Assembly: GCF_000711735.1 (NCBI RefSeq)
Contig: NZ_JONL01000007.1
Coordinates: 62,001-126,000, forward strand
Reading direction: 5' to 3'
From: Maridesulfovibrio frigidus DSM 17176
GTDB taxonomy: Bacteria; Desulfobacterota; Desulfovibrionia; Desulfovibrionales; Desulfovibrionaceae
DNA length: 64,000 bases
Below, one piece after another: positions 8,269-17,357 of the stretch (position 1 is its first letter; each line of letters opens with the position of its first letter). The position numbers and the translations under genes are program-made. Below the pieces are notes generated by a model, which was not told the origin of the DNA, did not search any database, and was given only the letters and a program-made list of their open reading frames with translations.

Positions 8269-8296
8269 ATAATACCCTAAACTTCCTTTTGTACAA
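8269..8296 (-). promoter_or_regulatory. Candidate flavoprotein promoter with overlapping palindrome
   Basis: On the minus strand TTGTAC (8291-8296) and TATTAT (8269-8274) are 16 bases apart. The -35 lies within GTACAAGTAC (8291-8300), whose GTAC ends are inverted, and TTGTACAA (8289-8296) is a perfect palindrome. A repressor bound here would block the promoter. Confidence 0.5.
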
Positions 8297-8312
8297 GTAC
8301 CCACTTTTTTGA

Positions 8313-8326
8313 TATGTACTTACATA
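8313..8326. promoter_or_regulatory. Palindrome near the HxlR gene promoter (candidate operator)
   Basis: TATGTA-CT-TACATA is a perfect 6-2-6 inverted repeat 27-40 bases before the regulator start. It lies between TTGATA (8309-8314) and TATAGT (8330-8335), which resemble -35 and -10 elements with a short spacer. It suggests autoregulation by the HxlR protein. Confidence 0.45.
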
Positions 8327-8352
8327 AAGTATAGTATAAAGAGGTTTTGAAT

Positions 8353-8736
8353 ATGCCATGCGCCATAAAAGAGTTTAACGGTAAAGAGTATAAGTGTTTT
8401 TTTGAACTGACGCTACTTGTTATAGGCGGCAAGTGGAAACCGATTATTTTATATTTACTGTTCCGTGAAAAAGTTTTGCGGTTTGGTGAATTACGCAAAA
8501 AGATGCCTGAAATAACTGAAAGAATGCTCACGAAACAACTTAGGGAACTCGAAGGCGATGGCCTTGTTCACCGTGAAGTATACAAAGTTGTTCCGCCAAA
8601 GGTTGAATATTCGCTGACACCAATCGGCGTAAGTTTAATGCCTGTATTAGAAAGCATGCGAGACTGGGGTGTAGGATATGAAGAATTTCTGTATAATGGA
8701 GAAGTTTTGAAGGGTGAAGGGTATGAAAAGAAGTAA
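8353..8736 (+). CDS. HxlR-family winged-helix transcriptional regulator
   Basis: The 127-residue protein is a single HxlR domain: [18 protein letters not shown] (about 18-35), then [20 protein letters not shown] (recognition helix region), and a wing with [13 protein letters not shown]. Members (YodB, HypR, YtcD) are small dimeric regulators that often sense electrophiles or redox through a cysteine; here a Cys sits at residue 3 and another near 15. ATG 8353 is preferred over TTG 8347 because it is correctly spaced from the GAGG at 8341-8344. It is divergent from the flavoprotein gene and probably controls it. Confidence 0.9.
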   Translation: MPCAIKEFNGKEYKCFFELTLLVIGGKWKPIILYLLFREKVLRFGELRKKMPEITERMLTKQLRELEGDGLVHREVYKVVPPKVEYSLTPIGVSLMPVLESMRDWGVGYEEFLYNGEVLKGEGYEKK

Positions 8737-8813
8737 TTATTTTCAACTTTCATTATCTAAACTTAAGTGATATTTACAAATATCAATAAATTACGAATAA
8801 AAGTTGGTGCAAA

Positions 8814-9920
8814 GTGATAAATAAAGATCGTATTTTAAATTTGTTTTTAAATTTAGTAAAAATAGACAGTCCCTCTCTTAAAGAAAAGAACGTATCGAAA
8901 TATCTTTGCTCGTTGATGAAAGAAAAAGGGTATGAGATTGCGCAGGATTCGGCAGGTGAGGCATGTGGCGGTAATACCGGGAATGTGTATGTTCGCATTC
9001 CGGCAACTGGCAGCGGGGACCCCATAGGATTTTCAGCTCATATGGATTGTGTATATCCGTGCTGCGGAGTTGTACCGGTTATCAAAGAAGACATTGTATA
9101 CAGCTCGGGAGACACCGTTCTTGGCGGTGACGATAAAGCTGGACTATCCATGATGATTGAAGCCATCCAGCATCTACAAGAAGAAAATATTCCACATCCC
9201 GATATATATTTGATGTTTTCGATTTGTGAAGAGTCAGGCATGCATGGTGCCAAGAATATGGATCTTAGCTTATTTCCAGTGAAAGAAGTGGTTGTGCTTG
9301 ATTCTGGAGGTGCTGTAGGCACTATTGTTGTCGAGGCTCCCGCAAAAGCAGGCATTGATATTACTTTTATAGGAAAATCCGCGCACGCGGGCATTGTGCC
9401 AGAATCCGGGATAAGCGCTATTCAAATTGCGGCCGAGGCTGTAACACACATGAAGCTGCTGCGTATCGATGAAAATACAACAGCAAACCTTGGAAGAATT
9501 GAAGGTGGAGGTGCTACCAATATCGTTACTGATAAAGTTACACTTTCTGCAGAAGTTCGTTCTGCAAATGATCAAACCTTCCAGAAAATTATTGAACATA
9601 TGAAAAAATGCTGTGCCGATTCAGCGTTAAAATTCGGTGGAGATCACAAGTTCGCTTATGAAATTTCTTATCCTGCTCTGCATGTAGATAAAGACAGTCC
9701 ACTTTTAGCCAAAGCTGAGCAAAGCTGTAAAAATATTGGGCTAGAACCAAAGCAGGTCAGTACCGGTGGCGGTAGTGATTCCAATATACTTTATGGCAAA
9801 GGATATAGCGCTCTGACTCTCGGAATTGGAATGAGCAAAGTTCACACACTAGAAGAATTTATTGAGATTAAGTCCTTAACAACTTGCGCAGAGTTAATTG
9901 CAGAAATGATGAAAAGCTAA
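8814..9920 (+). CDS. M20-family metallopeptidase (peptidase T-like)
   Basis: The 368-residue protein matches the PepT-like branch of the M20 di-zinc peptidases, which release N-terminal residues from small peptides in the cytoplasm. Visible ligands are His76 and Asp78 (SAHMDCV), the bridging Asp106/107 (GGDDKAG), catalytic Glu139-Glu140 (CEESG), an Asp in VVLDSGG, and a late His in SKVHTLEE. The lid or dimerisation domain lies about residues 180-290. The start is GTG 8814 with a weak ribosome binding site. The gene stands alone downstream of the HxlR gene and ends at a bidirectional terminator. Confidence 0.9.
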   Translation: MINKDRILNLFLNLVKIDSPSLKEKNVSKYLCSLMKEKGYEIAQDSAGEACGGNTGNVYVRIPATGSGDPIGFSAHMDCVYPCCGVVPVIKEDIVYSSGDTVLGGDDKAGLSMMIEAIQHLQEENIPHPDIYLMFSICEESGMHGAKNMDLSLFPVKEVVVLDSGGAVGTIVVEAPAKAGIDITFIGKSAHAGIVPESGISAIQIAAEAVTHMKLLRIDENTTANLGRIEGGGATNIVTDKVTLSAEVRSANDQTFQKIIEHMKKCCADSALKFGGDHKFAYEISYPALHVDKDSPLLAKAEQSCKNIGLEPKQVSTGGGSDSNILYGKGYSALTLGIGMSKVHTLEEFIEIKSLTTCAELIAEMMKS

Positions 9921-9961
9921 ACAACGATAATCTCTGCTTGAAAACAAATTCAGTTCAAAAA

Positions 9962-9997
9962 AAAGCGCGCTCTGTTCGGTTGAACAGAGCGCGCTTT
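9962..9997. terminator. Bidirectional terminator between the peptidase and cheZ
   Basis: A 16-bp GC-rich perfect stem (9962-9977 with 9982-9997) with a GGTT loop is flanked by A on the left and T/A on the right. On the minus strand it is followed by a run of T, so it suits cheZ best. Confidence 0.88.
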
Positions 9998-10023
9998 AAA
10001 ATTTTATATAAAATAAAAACCAG

Positions 10024-10761
10024 CTACATTCCGAGAGAAGCGAGTAGGTCGTCAACTTCTCCCTGTTCAGACTTTTCAGTAGGCCCCTTTAAATCACTCA
10101 TTTGAACTTCTGCCACCTGATTTAATTCTGCAAGTGACTTTTCAGGAGCTTTTTCACGGGCCTTAATCTTAAGTCCTGTGGACATGTATAAATCGAGAAC
10201 AATTTTTTCTACACTTTTAATTGTGTCGACAATAATCTTGATTCTCTGCCCAGTGAGATCCTGGAAACTCAAAGTAGTCATGATGGTCATGAGGTCCGCT
10301 CCAAGCTCTTGGTTAATCTCACCAAGTTGAACGCGTTGCTCTTTTTTTACACCACCTGATTCAAAAGCTTTTATTATGCCAGTAAGAGCAAACTGAGTTT
10401 CCTGAAGCTTCTCAACAATATCCATAATTTCTTGAGCAGCTTTCTCAGTTGTGCGCATAATTGCATCCAGCTGGTCTGATGCTTCATTGAACAAGTCATC
10501 AGGATTGCCTTCGATCTGCATATCTGCAGAAGCATTGATAGGGCCTTTTTTTGCTTTTGAAACTTCTTGATATATTTCTTTTAAACCACTTTGAAGATCG
10601 TCATTAATTCTGCGATAAAATTCCCCTTCAAGCAGTGTTTTAGACATACTTTTGGAAATCTCTTTCTGAATAGCTGAGGTTATGCTTTCTTTTAAGCTTT
10701 TGGTCAGATCTTCAGAAACTTTTTCCATCATGTCACGTACGATTTGATCGTCGTTAATCAC
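10024..10761 (-). CDS. cheZ: CheZ-like chemotaxis phosphatase
   Basis: CheZ removes phosphate from CheY-P and ends the flagellar switching signal. The 245-residue helical protein has the signature SFQDLTGQRIK with Asp168 and Gln172, the latter being the catalytic Gln of CheZ. The C-terminus EVDDLLASLGM matches the tethered CheY-binding peptide of enterobacterial CheZ. The start is GTG at 10759-10761, seven bases after AGGAG. It is the last gene of the ileS-to-cheZ string, away from other che genes in this window. Confidence 0.9.
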   Translation of the reverse strand: MINDDQIVRDMMEKVSEDLTKSLKESITSAIQKEISKSMSKTLLEGEFYRRINDDLQSGLKEIYQEVSKAKKGPINASADMQIEGNPDDLFNEASDQLDAIMRTTEKAAQEIMDIVEKLQETQFALTGIIKAFESGGVKKEQRVQLGEINQELGADLMTIMTTLSFQDLTGQRIKIIVDTIKSVEKIVLDLYMSTGLKIKAREKAPEKSLAELNQVAEVQMSDLKGPTEKSEQGEVDDLLASLGM

Positions 10762-10821
10762 TGCGCGCTCCTTCGGGGTTATAATATTACAGATTTATGG
10801 CTATAAAAGCATAACACATAG

Positions 10822-11337
10822 CTAGCGGATCTTATGCGTTCTTATCAGTTCTCGCTGTTCACTAAAAACAAATTTAATTATGGATTCAAGATCATGCTCT
10901 TTGATATAGCTAAAATCCATAACCCATGTTTTAGAATCCGTTCCCGTTTCAACAAGTCCCTTTGCGCCAGCCATTCTTAATGGAACTTGATTTAAAACGA
11001 GAACAATTTCCATTATATTTTTGGGCTTGATCGAAAAATCTGAACGGAAAATGATCCGATTTCCGGAAATTTCTATAATTTCCATATCAATCGGAAAGTC
11101 TTTAGATAGATCTTGAATACTTTGAATGCCGAGCAGTTGGTCCAGCTTTCTATCAAGCTCGATGACGTACACTTTCAACCACTCAGGTACTTTAGAGTCA
11201 TCTAGATCTTCTGCCGGATGCTTCTTCCCCCCAACGCTTCCCCTGAACAGAGGCTCTGTTGTGAGCGACGACGCTATTCTCCCATATCCTTTGATACGAG
11301 TCTTAACACTTGTGTGATGAACGGCTTCTCTATCCAT
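10822..11337 (-). CDS. PilZ-like domain protein
   Basis: This 171-residue protein is mostly unrecognised. Residues about 90-165 look like a PilZ beta-barrel: PIDMEIIEISGNRIIFRSD, then a strand pair with LVLNQVPLRMAGAKGLV, and an ending FVFSEQRELIR common in PilZ proteins. The c-di-GMP motifs are imperfect: no RxxxR is evident directly before the barrel, and the DxSxxG position reads EISGNR. It may be a PilZ protein that does not bind c-di-GMP. Its ATG overlaps the stop of the NIL-ferredoxin gene (TAATG), and cheZ follows after 60 bases, suggesting a role in motility control. That role is inference. Confidence 0.6.
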   Translation of the reverse strand: MDREAVHHTSVKTRIKGYGRIASSLTTEPLFRGSVGGKKHPAEDLDDSKVPEWLKVYVIELDRKLDQLLGIQSIQDLSKDFPIDMEIIEISGNRIIFRSDFSIKPKNIMEIVLVLNQVPLRMAGAKGLVETGTDSKTWVMDFSYIKEHDLESIIKFVFSEQRELIRTHKIR

Positions 11338-11783
11338 TACGTTGTCCTGTTTTCTTTCTCCTGAGGGTCATTTTCCATTGCGCGAACAGGACAGACTTTT
11401 GTGCACATTCCGCAAGCTGTACACTTGTCCAGTTCAAAAAGAACCTTGCGAGTATCCATGTCTAAAGAAAGAGCTCCGGTAGGGCACATAGCAAGACACA
11501 TTCCGCAATGCATGCAGGACTCTTCGTCTCTTGAAATCTTTTGCGTAACAGGAATAACTTTAATCCCGTTCTCTTTAATATAATTCAGCCCCTTATGAAA
11601 CTCTTCTTCAGGCCCCATAATTTCAAGAGTCATGCTTCCCTCATGGCGGGGATTTATGTCTGCTTTAAGAATATTGAAGCTAAGATTATAAAGCTTACCG
11701 AGATTACAAATTACAGGTCGCCCTGAAACTGTAGGTGGGAAAGATAAATGAACTATTTTATTGAAATTCTTATTTTCAGTCAT
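11337..11783 (-). CDS. NIL-domain 4Fe-4S ferredoxin-like protein
   Basis: The 148-residue protein joins an N-terminal NIL domain (about 8-78; a ferredoxin-like alpha-beta fold also found after MetN-type ATPases) to two 4Fe-4S motifs, CMHCGMCLAMCP and CTACGMCTKVCP. Such small proteins occur in anaerobes; the partner is not known. It is cytoplasmic. It starts 36 bases after the CpoB-like lipoprotein gene and is translationally coupled to the PilZ-like gene by a TAATG overlap. A redox or metabolite-sensing role beside PilZ-like and CheZ is possible but unproven. Confidence 0.88.
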   Translation of the reverse strand: MTENKNFNKIVHLSFPPTVSGRPVICNLGKLYNLSFNILKADINPRHEGSMTLEIMGPEEEFHKGLNYIKENGIKVIPVTQKISRDEESCMHCGMCLAMCPTGALSLDMDTRKVLFELDKCTACGMCTKVCPVRAMENDPQEKENRTT

Positions 11784-11819
11784 TTAGGTACTTCCAAGTA
11801 AAAGATTTTATGAATAATA

Positions 11820-12755
11820 TTATTTAAGATTTTTAAGATATTGTTTAGCTCTTTTCGCTTCAAGGGAATCAGGAGCTTTTTTCACAAGATCTTCAAGAAT
11901 GTATTTACCGGATTTAGTTTTTCCGAGCTTGATTAGACTTAATCCTTGTTTAAGCATAGCTGAGTTATATTTATTACTCTTAGGATATTTACCTATGATA
12001 ACTTGATACTTCAGTGCTGCATTAGGATAGTCTTTCAGTTGGTAATAACATTCACCTTTCCAAAATATGGCATTAGGTACAAGGCTATTTTTAGGAAAGG
12101 CTTTGGTAAACTCTGACCAATCAACAATCGCTTTTTTATATTCTCGAACTTTAAATAACTCAAGAGCCTTATTGTAAAGTGCTTTAGCTGGATCAGCTGG
12201 TGCTTCTTTCTTAACAACTGGAGTAACAACGGCAGCAATTCCGACTGGTGCTGGTGTTGTTGCTGAAACGGCTTTGTGATATTTGTTCTCAGTTTCTGGA
12301 TGAGGCTGAATCAGATCCAAATTCATATCAAGCTGGCTTTCAAGAGCCATACGCATAGCATAAAACTGCTGTGTAAGTTCATTTAAAGAGACAGTACTGT
12401 TAGAATCTCCACCGTTTAAATCATACATTGAAGTAGCAAGAGTATCCAAGGATCCTTGAATCTTCGCGACTTCTATTTTTAAAGTATTAACTTCTGCCCA
12501 TATGTTAGCCTGACGGTTTTGCACTGGGGTGCTTGAAGTTTTAATTTCGTCACGTATGGAAGTATCAGCTTGATTCATCTGCTGATCAAGAGTGTCGATC
12601 TTTTTATTCAGTTGGCTTCTGCTCTGTCTTACTTCCAGCCTGAGGCTATCCATATCAGAAGTTGTAACACAGCCGCTAAGTCCGGCAAGGCCGACCGCAG
12701 CTATAAGGATAAGCACTCCGGAAATAAGTGATTTTTTAAAGCTATTCTTCTTCAT
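11820..12755 (-). CDS. CpoB/YbgF-like lipoprotein with coiled coil and TPR repeats
   Basis: The product (311 residues from ATG at 12753-12755) begins with a lipoprotein signal ending in the lipobox LSGC near residue 28. A coiled coil follows (about 35-90), then an Ala/Pro-rich linker and C-terminal TPR units (about 190-305), including AIFWKGECYYQLKDYPNAAL. This is the layout of CpoB (YbgF) of the Tol-Pal system, which coordinates outer-membrane constriction with peptidoglycan synthesis. I choose the second ATG because GGGGGAAG lies just upstream of it. The first 14 bases overlap the PLDc_N gene. No tol genes are nearby, so the Tol link is by family only. Confidence 0.75.
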   Translation of the reverse strand: MKKNSFKKSLISGVLILIAAVGLAGLSGCVTTSDMDSLRLEVRQSRSQLNKKIDTLDQQMNQADTSIRDEIKTSSTPVQNRQANIWAEVNTLKIEVAKIQGSLDTLATSMYDLNGGDSNSTVSLNELTQQFYAMRMALESQLDMNLDLIQPHPETENKYHKAVSATTPAPVGIAAVVTPVVKKEAPADPAKALYNKALELFKVREYKKAIVDWSEFTKAFPKNSLVPNAIFWKGECYYQLKDYPNAALKYQVIIGKYPKSNKYNSAMLKQGLSLIKLGKTKSGKYILEDLVKKAPDSLEAKRAKQYLKNLK

Positions 12756-12978
12756 ACTTCTTCCCCCTGTTTCGTCCAAGAATAAAGTATGCCAGACAGC
12801 CTAAAAAGGGAATAAAAATTACAAGCTGAATCCAACCTACTTTTTCCATATTAGAAGGGAATTCCCTTTTAAATGCATCCCATATAGCAAAAAGAGTCAG
12901 TGCCGCAAAGAATCCAACGCTGCCAAGAATAATGAACCATGTTTCGGCAGGAAGGGTGGGTATATTACCAAAAAACAT
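12742..12978 (-). CDS. Small membrane protein with PLDc_N domain
   Basis: The 78-residue protein has two membrane helices (about 13-32 and 48-67) and the PLDc_N pattern: an Asp in the first helix end (IWDAFKREF), VGWIQLVIFIPFLGCLAYFILGR and a charged tail. The domain is named for its place before cardiolipin-synthase catalytic domains, but the catalytic part is absent. Its ATG overlaps the lgt stop (TAATG), and its end overlaps the next gene, so it is cotranscribed. Function unknown. Confidence 0.8.
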   Translation of the reverse strand: MFFGNIPTLPAETWFIILGSVGFFAALTLFAIWDAFKREFPSNMEKVGWIQLVIFIPFLGCLAYFILGRNRGKKYEEE

Positions 12979-13733
12979 TATGTGCTCCTGTGCTTATTTA
13001 TAAACAAAAAGTAAATCCCGAGTGAGAATACTACCAGTGCAATGAATTGTGTAACACTGATCGGTCCAAAGTGACCGCGGTAGTCCGCTCTGAAGAATTC
13101 AATAATAAATCTGAAAACAGAAAACAATACTAGAAATAATCCGGTCAATTTACCGTCACTCTTGATAAACTTTTTGGCAAAGATCAGAATTAAAAACGTA
13201 ATCAGCCCCGCCAGACTATGATATAACTGCGTGGGGTGCAATGAACGCCCTAATGGTGCTAAAGAATCTAAATCTGTAAAAGTTATCCCGCAGGAAAGGT
13301 CTGTGACTTTTCCATAGCAACATCCAGCGAAAAAACATCCCAAGCGCCCGACGGCTTGACCTAGAGCTATTCCGGGTACAAAGCAATCTAGCCATGGCAG
13401 TACCGGTTCTTGTCGCGATTTAAGGAAAAGTAAACCGCTCAGGGAGCCAAATAAAAACGCCCCTGAAAAAACCAGTCCACCTTGCCATATATAAAATATT
13501 TCAACGGGATTACTAATAAATTCGTGAGAGTAGAGCGTAACATAAAGTGCCCGCGCACCGATAAGTCCGCATATAATGGCAATTGTTCCGGCAACGGGAG
13601 CGAGGGAATACGGCAAATCTTTTAGCCGTGCTTCACGCATTGTCCACCCCATAGCCAACAGACATCCAGCAGTGAGATACACGCTGTAGCTGTATATTGT
13701 TAGATCGCCTATATTAAACAGAATCGGATGCAT
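12978..13733 (-). CDS. lgt: Prolipoprotein diacylglyceryl transferase
   Basis: Lgt moves diacylglycerol from phosphatidylglycerol to the lipobox cysteine of prolipoproteins, the first step of lipoprotein maturation in the inner membrane. The 251-residue protein has about seven hydrophobic helices. It also shows the Lgt signature GRLGCFFAGCCYG (about 128-140), HPTQLYHSL, and the essential-region Arg residues. Its start overlaps the end of lspA by 20 bases, so the two consecutive enzymes of lipoprotein maturation are made together. Confidence 0.95.
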   Translation of the reverse strand: MHPILFNIGDLTIYSYSVYLTAGCLLAMGWTMREARLKDLPYSLAPVAGTIAIICGLIGARALYVTLYSHEFISNPVEIFYIWQGGLVFSGAFLFGSLSGLLFLKSRQEPVLPWLDCFVPGIALGQAVGRLGCFFAGCCYGKVTDLSCGITFTDLDSLAPLGRSLHPTQLYHSLAGLITFLILIFAKKFIKSDGKLTGLFLVLFSVFRFIIEFFRADYRGHFGPISVTQFIALVVFSLGIYFLFINKHRST

Positions 13734-14205
13734 CAGGTTTATTCCGATAGATAGAAATGATCATTGCAAATGCACCTAAACATATGGCTATGTCGGCAAT
13801 ATTAAATGCTGGCCAGTGATGCGTGCCTACATAAACATCCAAAAAATCTGTAACTTCACCGTAAAGAATTCTATCAATCAAATTCCCAACAGCTCCGCCA
13901 AGAATCAAACCAAGGCCGGATATTGCAAAAGTGTCTTTCTTGTCAGTAGACTTTAAAAGCATGCCGATCGCGCTGAGCGCTACAACGGTAATAACTATAA
14001 AAAATGTGCGCTGCCATGTGATATCTCCGCGATTCAAAAAGCCGAAAGCGGCCCCTTTATTCACCACGTAGACCAAATTGAAATAGTCAGGAATCAATGA
14101 TTTTGAAGACCACAACTCCATATTACTGCGAACAGCAACTTTGGTAATCTGATCAAAAATAATGATCACTGCGGCAATAATTCCAGCCAGTGAGTATTTC
14201 TTCAT
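13714..14205 (-). CDS. lspA: Lipoprotein signal peptidase (signal peptidase II)
   Basis: LspA cuts the signal peptide of lipidated prolipoproteins just before the modified cysteine. The 163 residues form four membrane helices and carry the two aspartate motifs of this membrane aspartyl protease: GNLIDRI..GEVTDFLD and WPAFNIADI. Conserved VNKGAAFG is present near residue 50. It lies between ileS and lgt, the classical ileS-lspA arrangement of many bacteria. Confidence 0.95.
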   Translation of the reverse strand: MKKYSLAGIIAAVIIIFDQITKVAVRSNMELWSSKSLIPDYFNLVYVVNKGAAFGFLNRGDITWQRTFFIVITVVALSAIGMLLKSTDKKDTFAISGLGLILGGAVGNLIDRILYGEVTDFLDVYVGTHHWPAFNIADIAICLGAFAMIISIYRNKPDASDSV

Positions 14206-14226
14206 TGAAAGCCCTTTTTTGCAAAC

Positions 14227-14264
14227 ATGCCCCCGTCCTCATAAATCAATGAGAGCGGGGGCAT
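14227..14264 (-). terminator. GC-rich hairpin between ileS and lspA
   Basis: ATGCCCCCG (14227-14235) pairs with CGGGGGCAT (14256-14264), and CTCAT/ATGAG pairs inside. No T run follows on the minus strand, so it is a weak terminator or an mRNA processing/stability hairpin. Confidence 0.4.
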
Positions 14265-14294
14265 GAGGTTTTATAACTATAAAATCGCTGAAAC

Positions 14295-17111
14295 TTATTC
14301 GCCAACAATTACTGCGGTACAGCGTGGGCAAAGCTCAGGATGATCTGCGTTTGCTCCTAAAGAATCATATCTCCAGCAGCGACTACATTTTTCACCTTCA
14401 GACTTCACAACACCAACTGCAAGACCTTCTAATTCTTCAGGCTTAACAGCATCTTCACCAGCTTCGGCAAAAGGTTTAACCTCTACACCAGAAACAATGA
14501 AGAATTCGCGCATCTTAACGCCATCGAGTGCTTTTGTGATGGTTTCATCAGCAAAAATAGTGATCTGGGTATCAAGTGAGTGACCAATAACTCTTTCTCT
14601 GCGTAGCGGCTCAATTGCTTTTGTCACTTCGCTACGAACGTCCATAAGAAGTTCCCATTTAGCTCTTTCATCATCGCTGATGTCAGCTTTAAGGAACTGT
14701 GGGCGCATAGCAAATACAGTATCAACTCCGCATTTCATTTCTTCAGCCAGATGCGAGAACGCTTCTTCAGAAGTAAAGGAAAGAACCGGAGCCATATCCT
14801 GCAACATCATCATAGTAACCTGCCACAGAACTGTCTGCGCTGAGCGGCGTTCAAGGCTGGTTGCACCGGACACGTAAAGTCTGTCCTTGATGATATCGAG
14901 GTAGAATGCTGATAGCTCTGTAGTACAGAGGTTATGCAGAGTATGGTAAACCTTGTGGAATTCAAACTCTGTGTATGCTTTCTGAATAATGTTGTGCTGT
15001 CTTGTTACTAGATCTAATGCGAAATTATCAATTGGCAGAAGATCTGAAACTGCAACAGCGTCTGTCTCAGGATTGAACCCATCCAGATTACCAAGGAGGT
15101 AACGGCAGGTATTACGAACTCTGCGGTAAGTATCAACCATGCGGTTGAGAATTTCGTCAGAGATACGGACATCTTCCTGATAGTTAACAGCGGAAGCCCA
15201 CATGCGCAGAATTTCAGCACCGTGCTGGTCAATGATTTCCTGCGGCGCGATTACGTTACCGATGGATTTAGACATCTTTTTACCATGTTTATCAACAACA
15301 TAGCCATGTGTCAGAACAGTGCGGTAAGGAGGCGTCTTGCGAGTCGCCATAGAAGCTAAGAGTGAGCTATGGAACCATCCTCTATGCTGATCTGAACCTT
15401 CAAGGTAAAGGTCGGCAGGGAAGCGGAGCTCTTTTCTTTTTTCAACTACAGCTGCGAAGCTGGTTCCTGAATCGAACCATACATCAAGGATGTCGGTTTC
15501 TTTATCCCAGTGATTGCCGCCACATTTAGGACATTTAAGTCCAGCAGGTGCAATCTCTTCGACTGTTTTTTCAAACCAGTAATCACAGCCAGTTTCGTGC
15601 TTCTCAAATTCGTCTACTACTGAGAATACCCATTTGGCTTCATTGTATACTTCATCACATTCCTGACAAATAAGCGCGATGATTGGAACGCCCCAATTGC
15701 GCTGGCGTGAAATACACCAGTCAGGCCTGTTTTCGATCATCTTAAAGATACGATTTTCACCCCAAGCAGGAATCCAGTTTACGTCATCCTTGATAGCTTT
15801 AAGGGTGTTTTTGCGCAGGTCGTTTTTCTCCATGGAGATAAACCACTGTGTTGTTGCGCGGAATATTACAGGCTCTTTACAGCGCCAGCAATGAGGGTAG
15901 GAGTGAGAAATGTCTTCACGAGCAAGTAGATTGCCAACTTCTTCGAGTTTCTCGATGACTTTGGGGTTTGCCGCGAAAACATTCATTCCTGCAAAAAATT
16001 CAACTTCCTTGAGATAAACACCATCATTATTGATCGGTGAGTACACTTCAAGTCCGTAACGATTACCTGTTTCAAAATCTTCACGACCATGACCCGGAGC
16101 TGTGTGAACACAACCAGTACCACTATCGAGAGTTACGTAATCAGCAAGAACTACGGGAGATTCTCTGTCGTAGAAGGGGTGTTTTGCAACAGCTCCTTCA
16201 AGTTTGGAACCTTCAAATGTAGCAAGCATGTTGTATTTTTCCCAACCGAAAGACTCTGCACAAACAGGGAGAAGTCTTTCAGCGAGAATGTAAAAATCAC
16301 CGTTTACTTCGGCTACGCAGTAATCAAATTCAGGGTGCAGAGCTACTGCCATATTATTAGGCAATGTCCACGGAGTTGTTGTCCAGATACAAACAAATGT
16401 ACGGGACAGATCAACTTTAGAAGCAACATCCGCAGGAAGTGCTTTCAGAACTTTTTCATCATTTAAAGGAAAGCGGACATAAATGGATGGCGAAGAGTGA
16501 TCTTCGTGTTCGACTTCCGCTTCAGCTAGTGCTGTTTTACATGAACAACACCAGTGAATAGGTTTTTTGCCTCGAACGACAGACCCATTTTCCATAAATT
16601 TCCCAAGTTCACGCGCAGTTGCTGCTTCGTACTCAGGTTTAAGTGTCAGGTAAGGATTGTCCCATACACCTAAAACGCCTAGGCGTTTAAATTCCTTGCG
16701 CTGGATATCAACAAATTTAAGTGCATATTCGCGACAAAGTTTGCGGATGATAAGAGTTGGAAGTTCTTTTTTCTTTTTCTTAAGATCCTGTGCAACTTTA
16801 TGCTCGATTGGCAGACCATGACAATCCCAACCGGGAACATATTCGGCGAGCTGGCCTTGCATGTTGCGGGATTTGATTATGATATCTTTAAGCACCTTAT
16901 TCATGGCAGTACCCATGTGAATGTGCCCGTTAGCATAAGGAGGGCCGTCATGCAGAACATATTGCTCAGCATCTTTATTGGCCTCAACCATTTTGTTATA
17001 GACCCCGGTCTCTTCCCAGCGTTTAAGCATTTCAGGTTCGCGCTGCTTGAGATTTGCCTTCATTGGAAATTTTGTTTTTGGCAGACACAGGGTCTTTTTA
17101 TAATCGCTCAT
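14295..17111 (-). CDS. ileS: Isoleucyl-tRNA synthetase
   Basis: IleS charges tRNA-Ile in the cytoplasm. The 938-residue length is normal for the bacterial enzyme. The class I HIGH motif is HIHMG at residues 63-67, and KMSKS is present in [12 protein letters not shown] near residue 600. The CP1 editing domain lies between about 190 and 400. The C-terminus carries the zinc-binding CSRCWRY...CPRC motif of bacterial IleRS. The GGAGG sits 12 bases before the ATG, which is rather far. It heads the eight-gene string down to cheZ. Confidence 0.98.
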   Translation of the reverse strand: MSDYKKTLCLPKTKFPMKANLKQREPEMLKRWEETGVYNKMVEANKDAEQYVLHDGPPYANGHIHMGTAMNKVLKDIIIKSRNMQGQLAEYVPGWDCHGLPIEHKVAQDLKKKKKELPTLIIRKLCREYALKFVDIQRKEFKRLGVLGVWDNPYLTLKPEYEAATARELGKFMENGSVVRGKKPIHWCCSCKTALAEAEVEHEDHSSPSIYVRFPLNDEKVLKALPADVASKVDLSRTFVCIWTTTPWTLPNNMAVALHPEFDYCVAEVNGDFYILAERLLPVCAESFGWEKYNMLATFEGSKLEGAVAKHPFYDRESPVVLADYVTLDSGTGCVHTAPGHGREDFETGNRYGLEVYSPINNDGVYLKEVEFFAGMNVFAANPKVIEKLEEVGNLLAREDISHSYPHCWRCKEPVIFRATTQWFISMEKNDLRKNTLKAIKDDVNWIPAWGENRIFKMIENRPDWCISRQRNWGVPIIALICQECDEVYNEAKWVFSVVDEFEKHETGCDYWFEKTVEEIAPAGLKCPKCGGNHWDKETDILDVWFDSGTSFAAVVEKRKELRFPADLYLEGSDQHRGWFHSSLLASMATRKTPPYRTVLTHGYVVDKHGKKMSKSIGNVIAPQEIIDQHGAEILRMWASAVNYQEDVRISDEILNRMVDTYRRVRNTCRYLLGNLDGFNPETDAVAVSDLLPIDNFALDLVTRQHNIIQKAYTEFEFHKVYHTLHNLCTTELSAFYLDIIKDRLYVSGATSLERRSAQTVLWQVTMMMLQDMAPVLSFTSEEAFSHLAEEMKCGVDTVFAMRPQFLKADISDDERAKWELLMDVRSEVTKAIEPLRRERVIGHSLDTQITIFADETITKALDGVKMREFFIVSGVEVKPFAEAGEDAVKPEELEGLAVGVVKSEGEKCSRCWRYDSLGANADHPELCPRCTAVIVGE

Positions 17112-17292
17112 CGCTTAGAAAATCCTCCGGGAGTCGCTTTAAAATATTGAACCAATTTATCAGGCTGCTAAGTAATTCAACTCATTTTGTTCTATATTAC
17201 GCAAAAGAGGTGTTAATATAGACAGTTAAGAATTATGCAGACTGTTTAATTACGTATGTAAAATCTATCATATATGTAATGAAACCGCGTCA

Positions 17293-17320
17293 TTTTTAAA
17301 CAAGGGCCGACGGAAGTCAA
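17293..17320 (-). promoter_or_regulatory. Candidate promoter upstream of ileS
   Basis: On the minus strand TTGACT (17315-17320) and TAAAAA (17293-17298) are 16 bases apart, about 180 bases before ileS. The rest of the 246-base gap (17112-17357) shows only an ACAGT/ACTGT inverted pair near 17221-17244 and no leader motif that I recognise. Confidence 0.3.
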
Positions 17321-17357
17321 CCTTCATCCCAAATAAGCAGCCATTTTCAGCGTTTAA

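Noticed and set aside
17112-17357. T-box riboswitch upstream of ileS
   Set aside because: The AACCGCG near 17284 is on the wrong strand, and no specifier loop or terminator/antiterminator pair is visible on the ileS strand.
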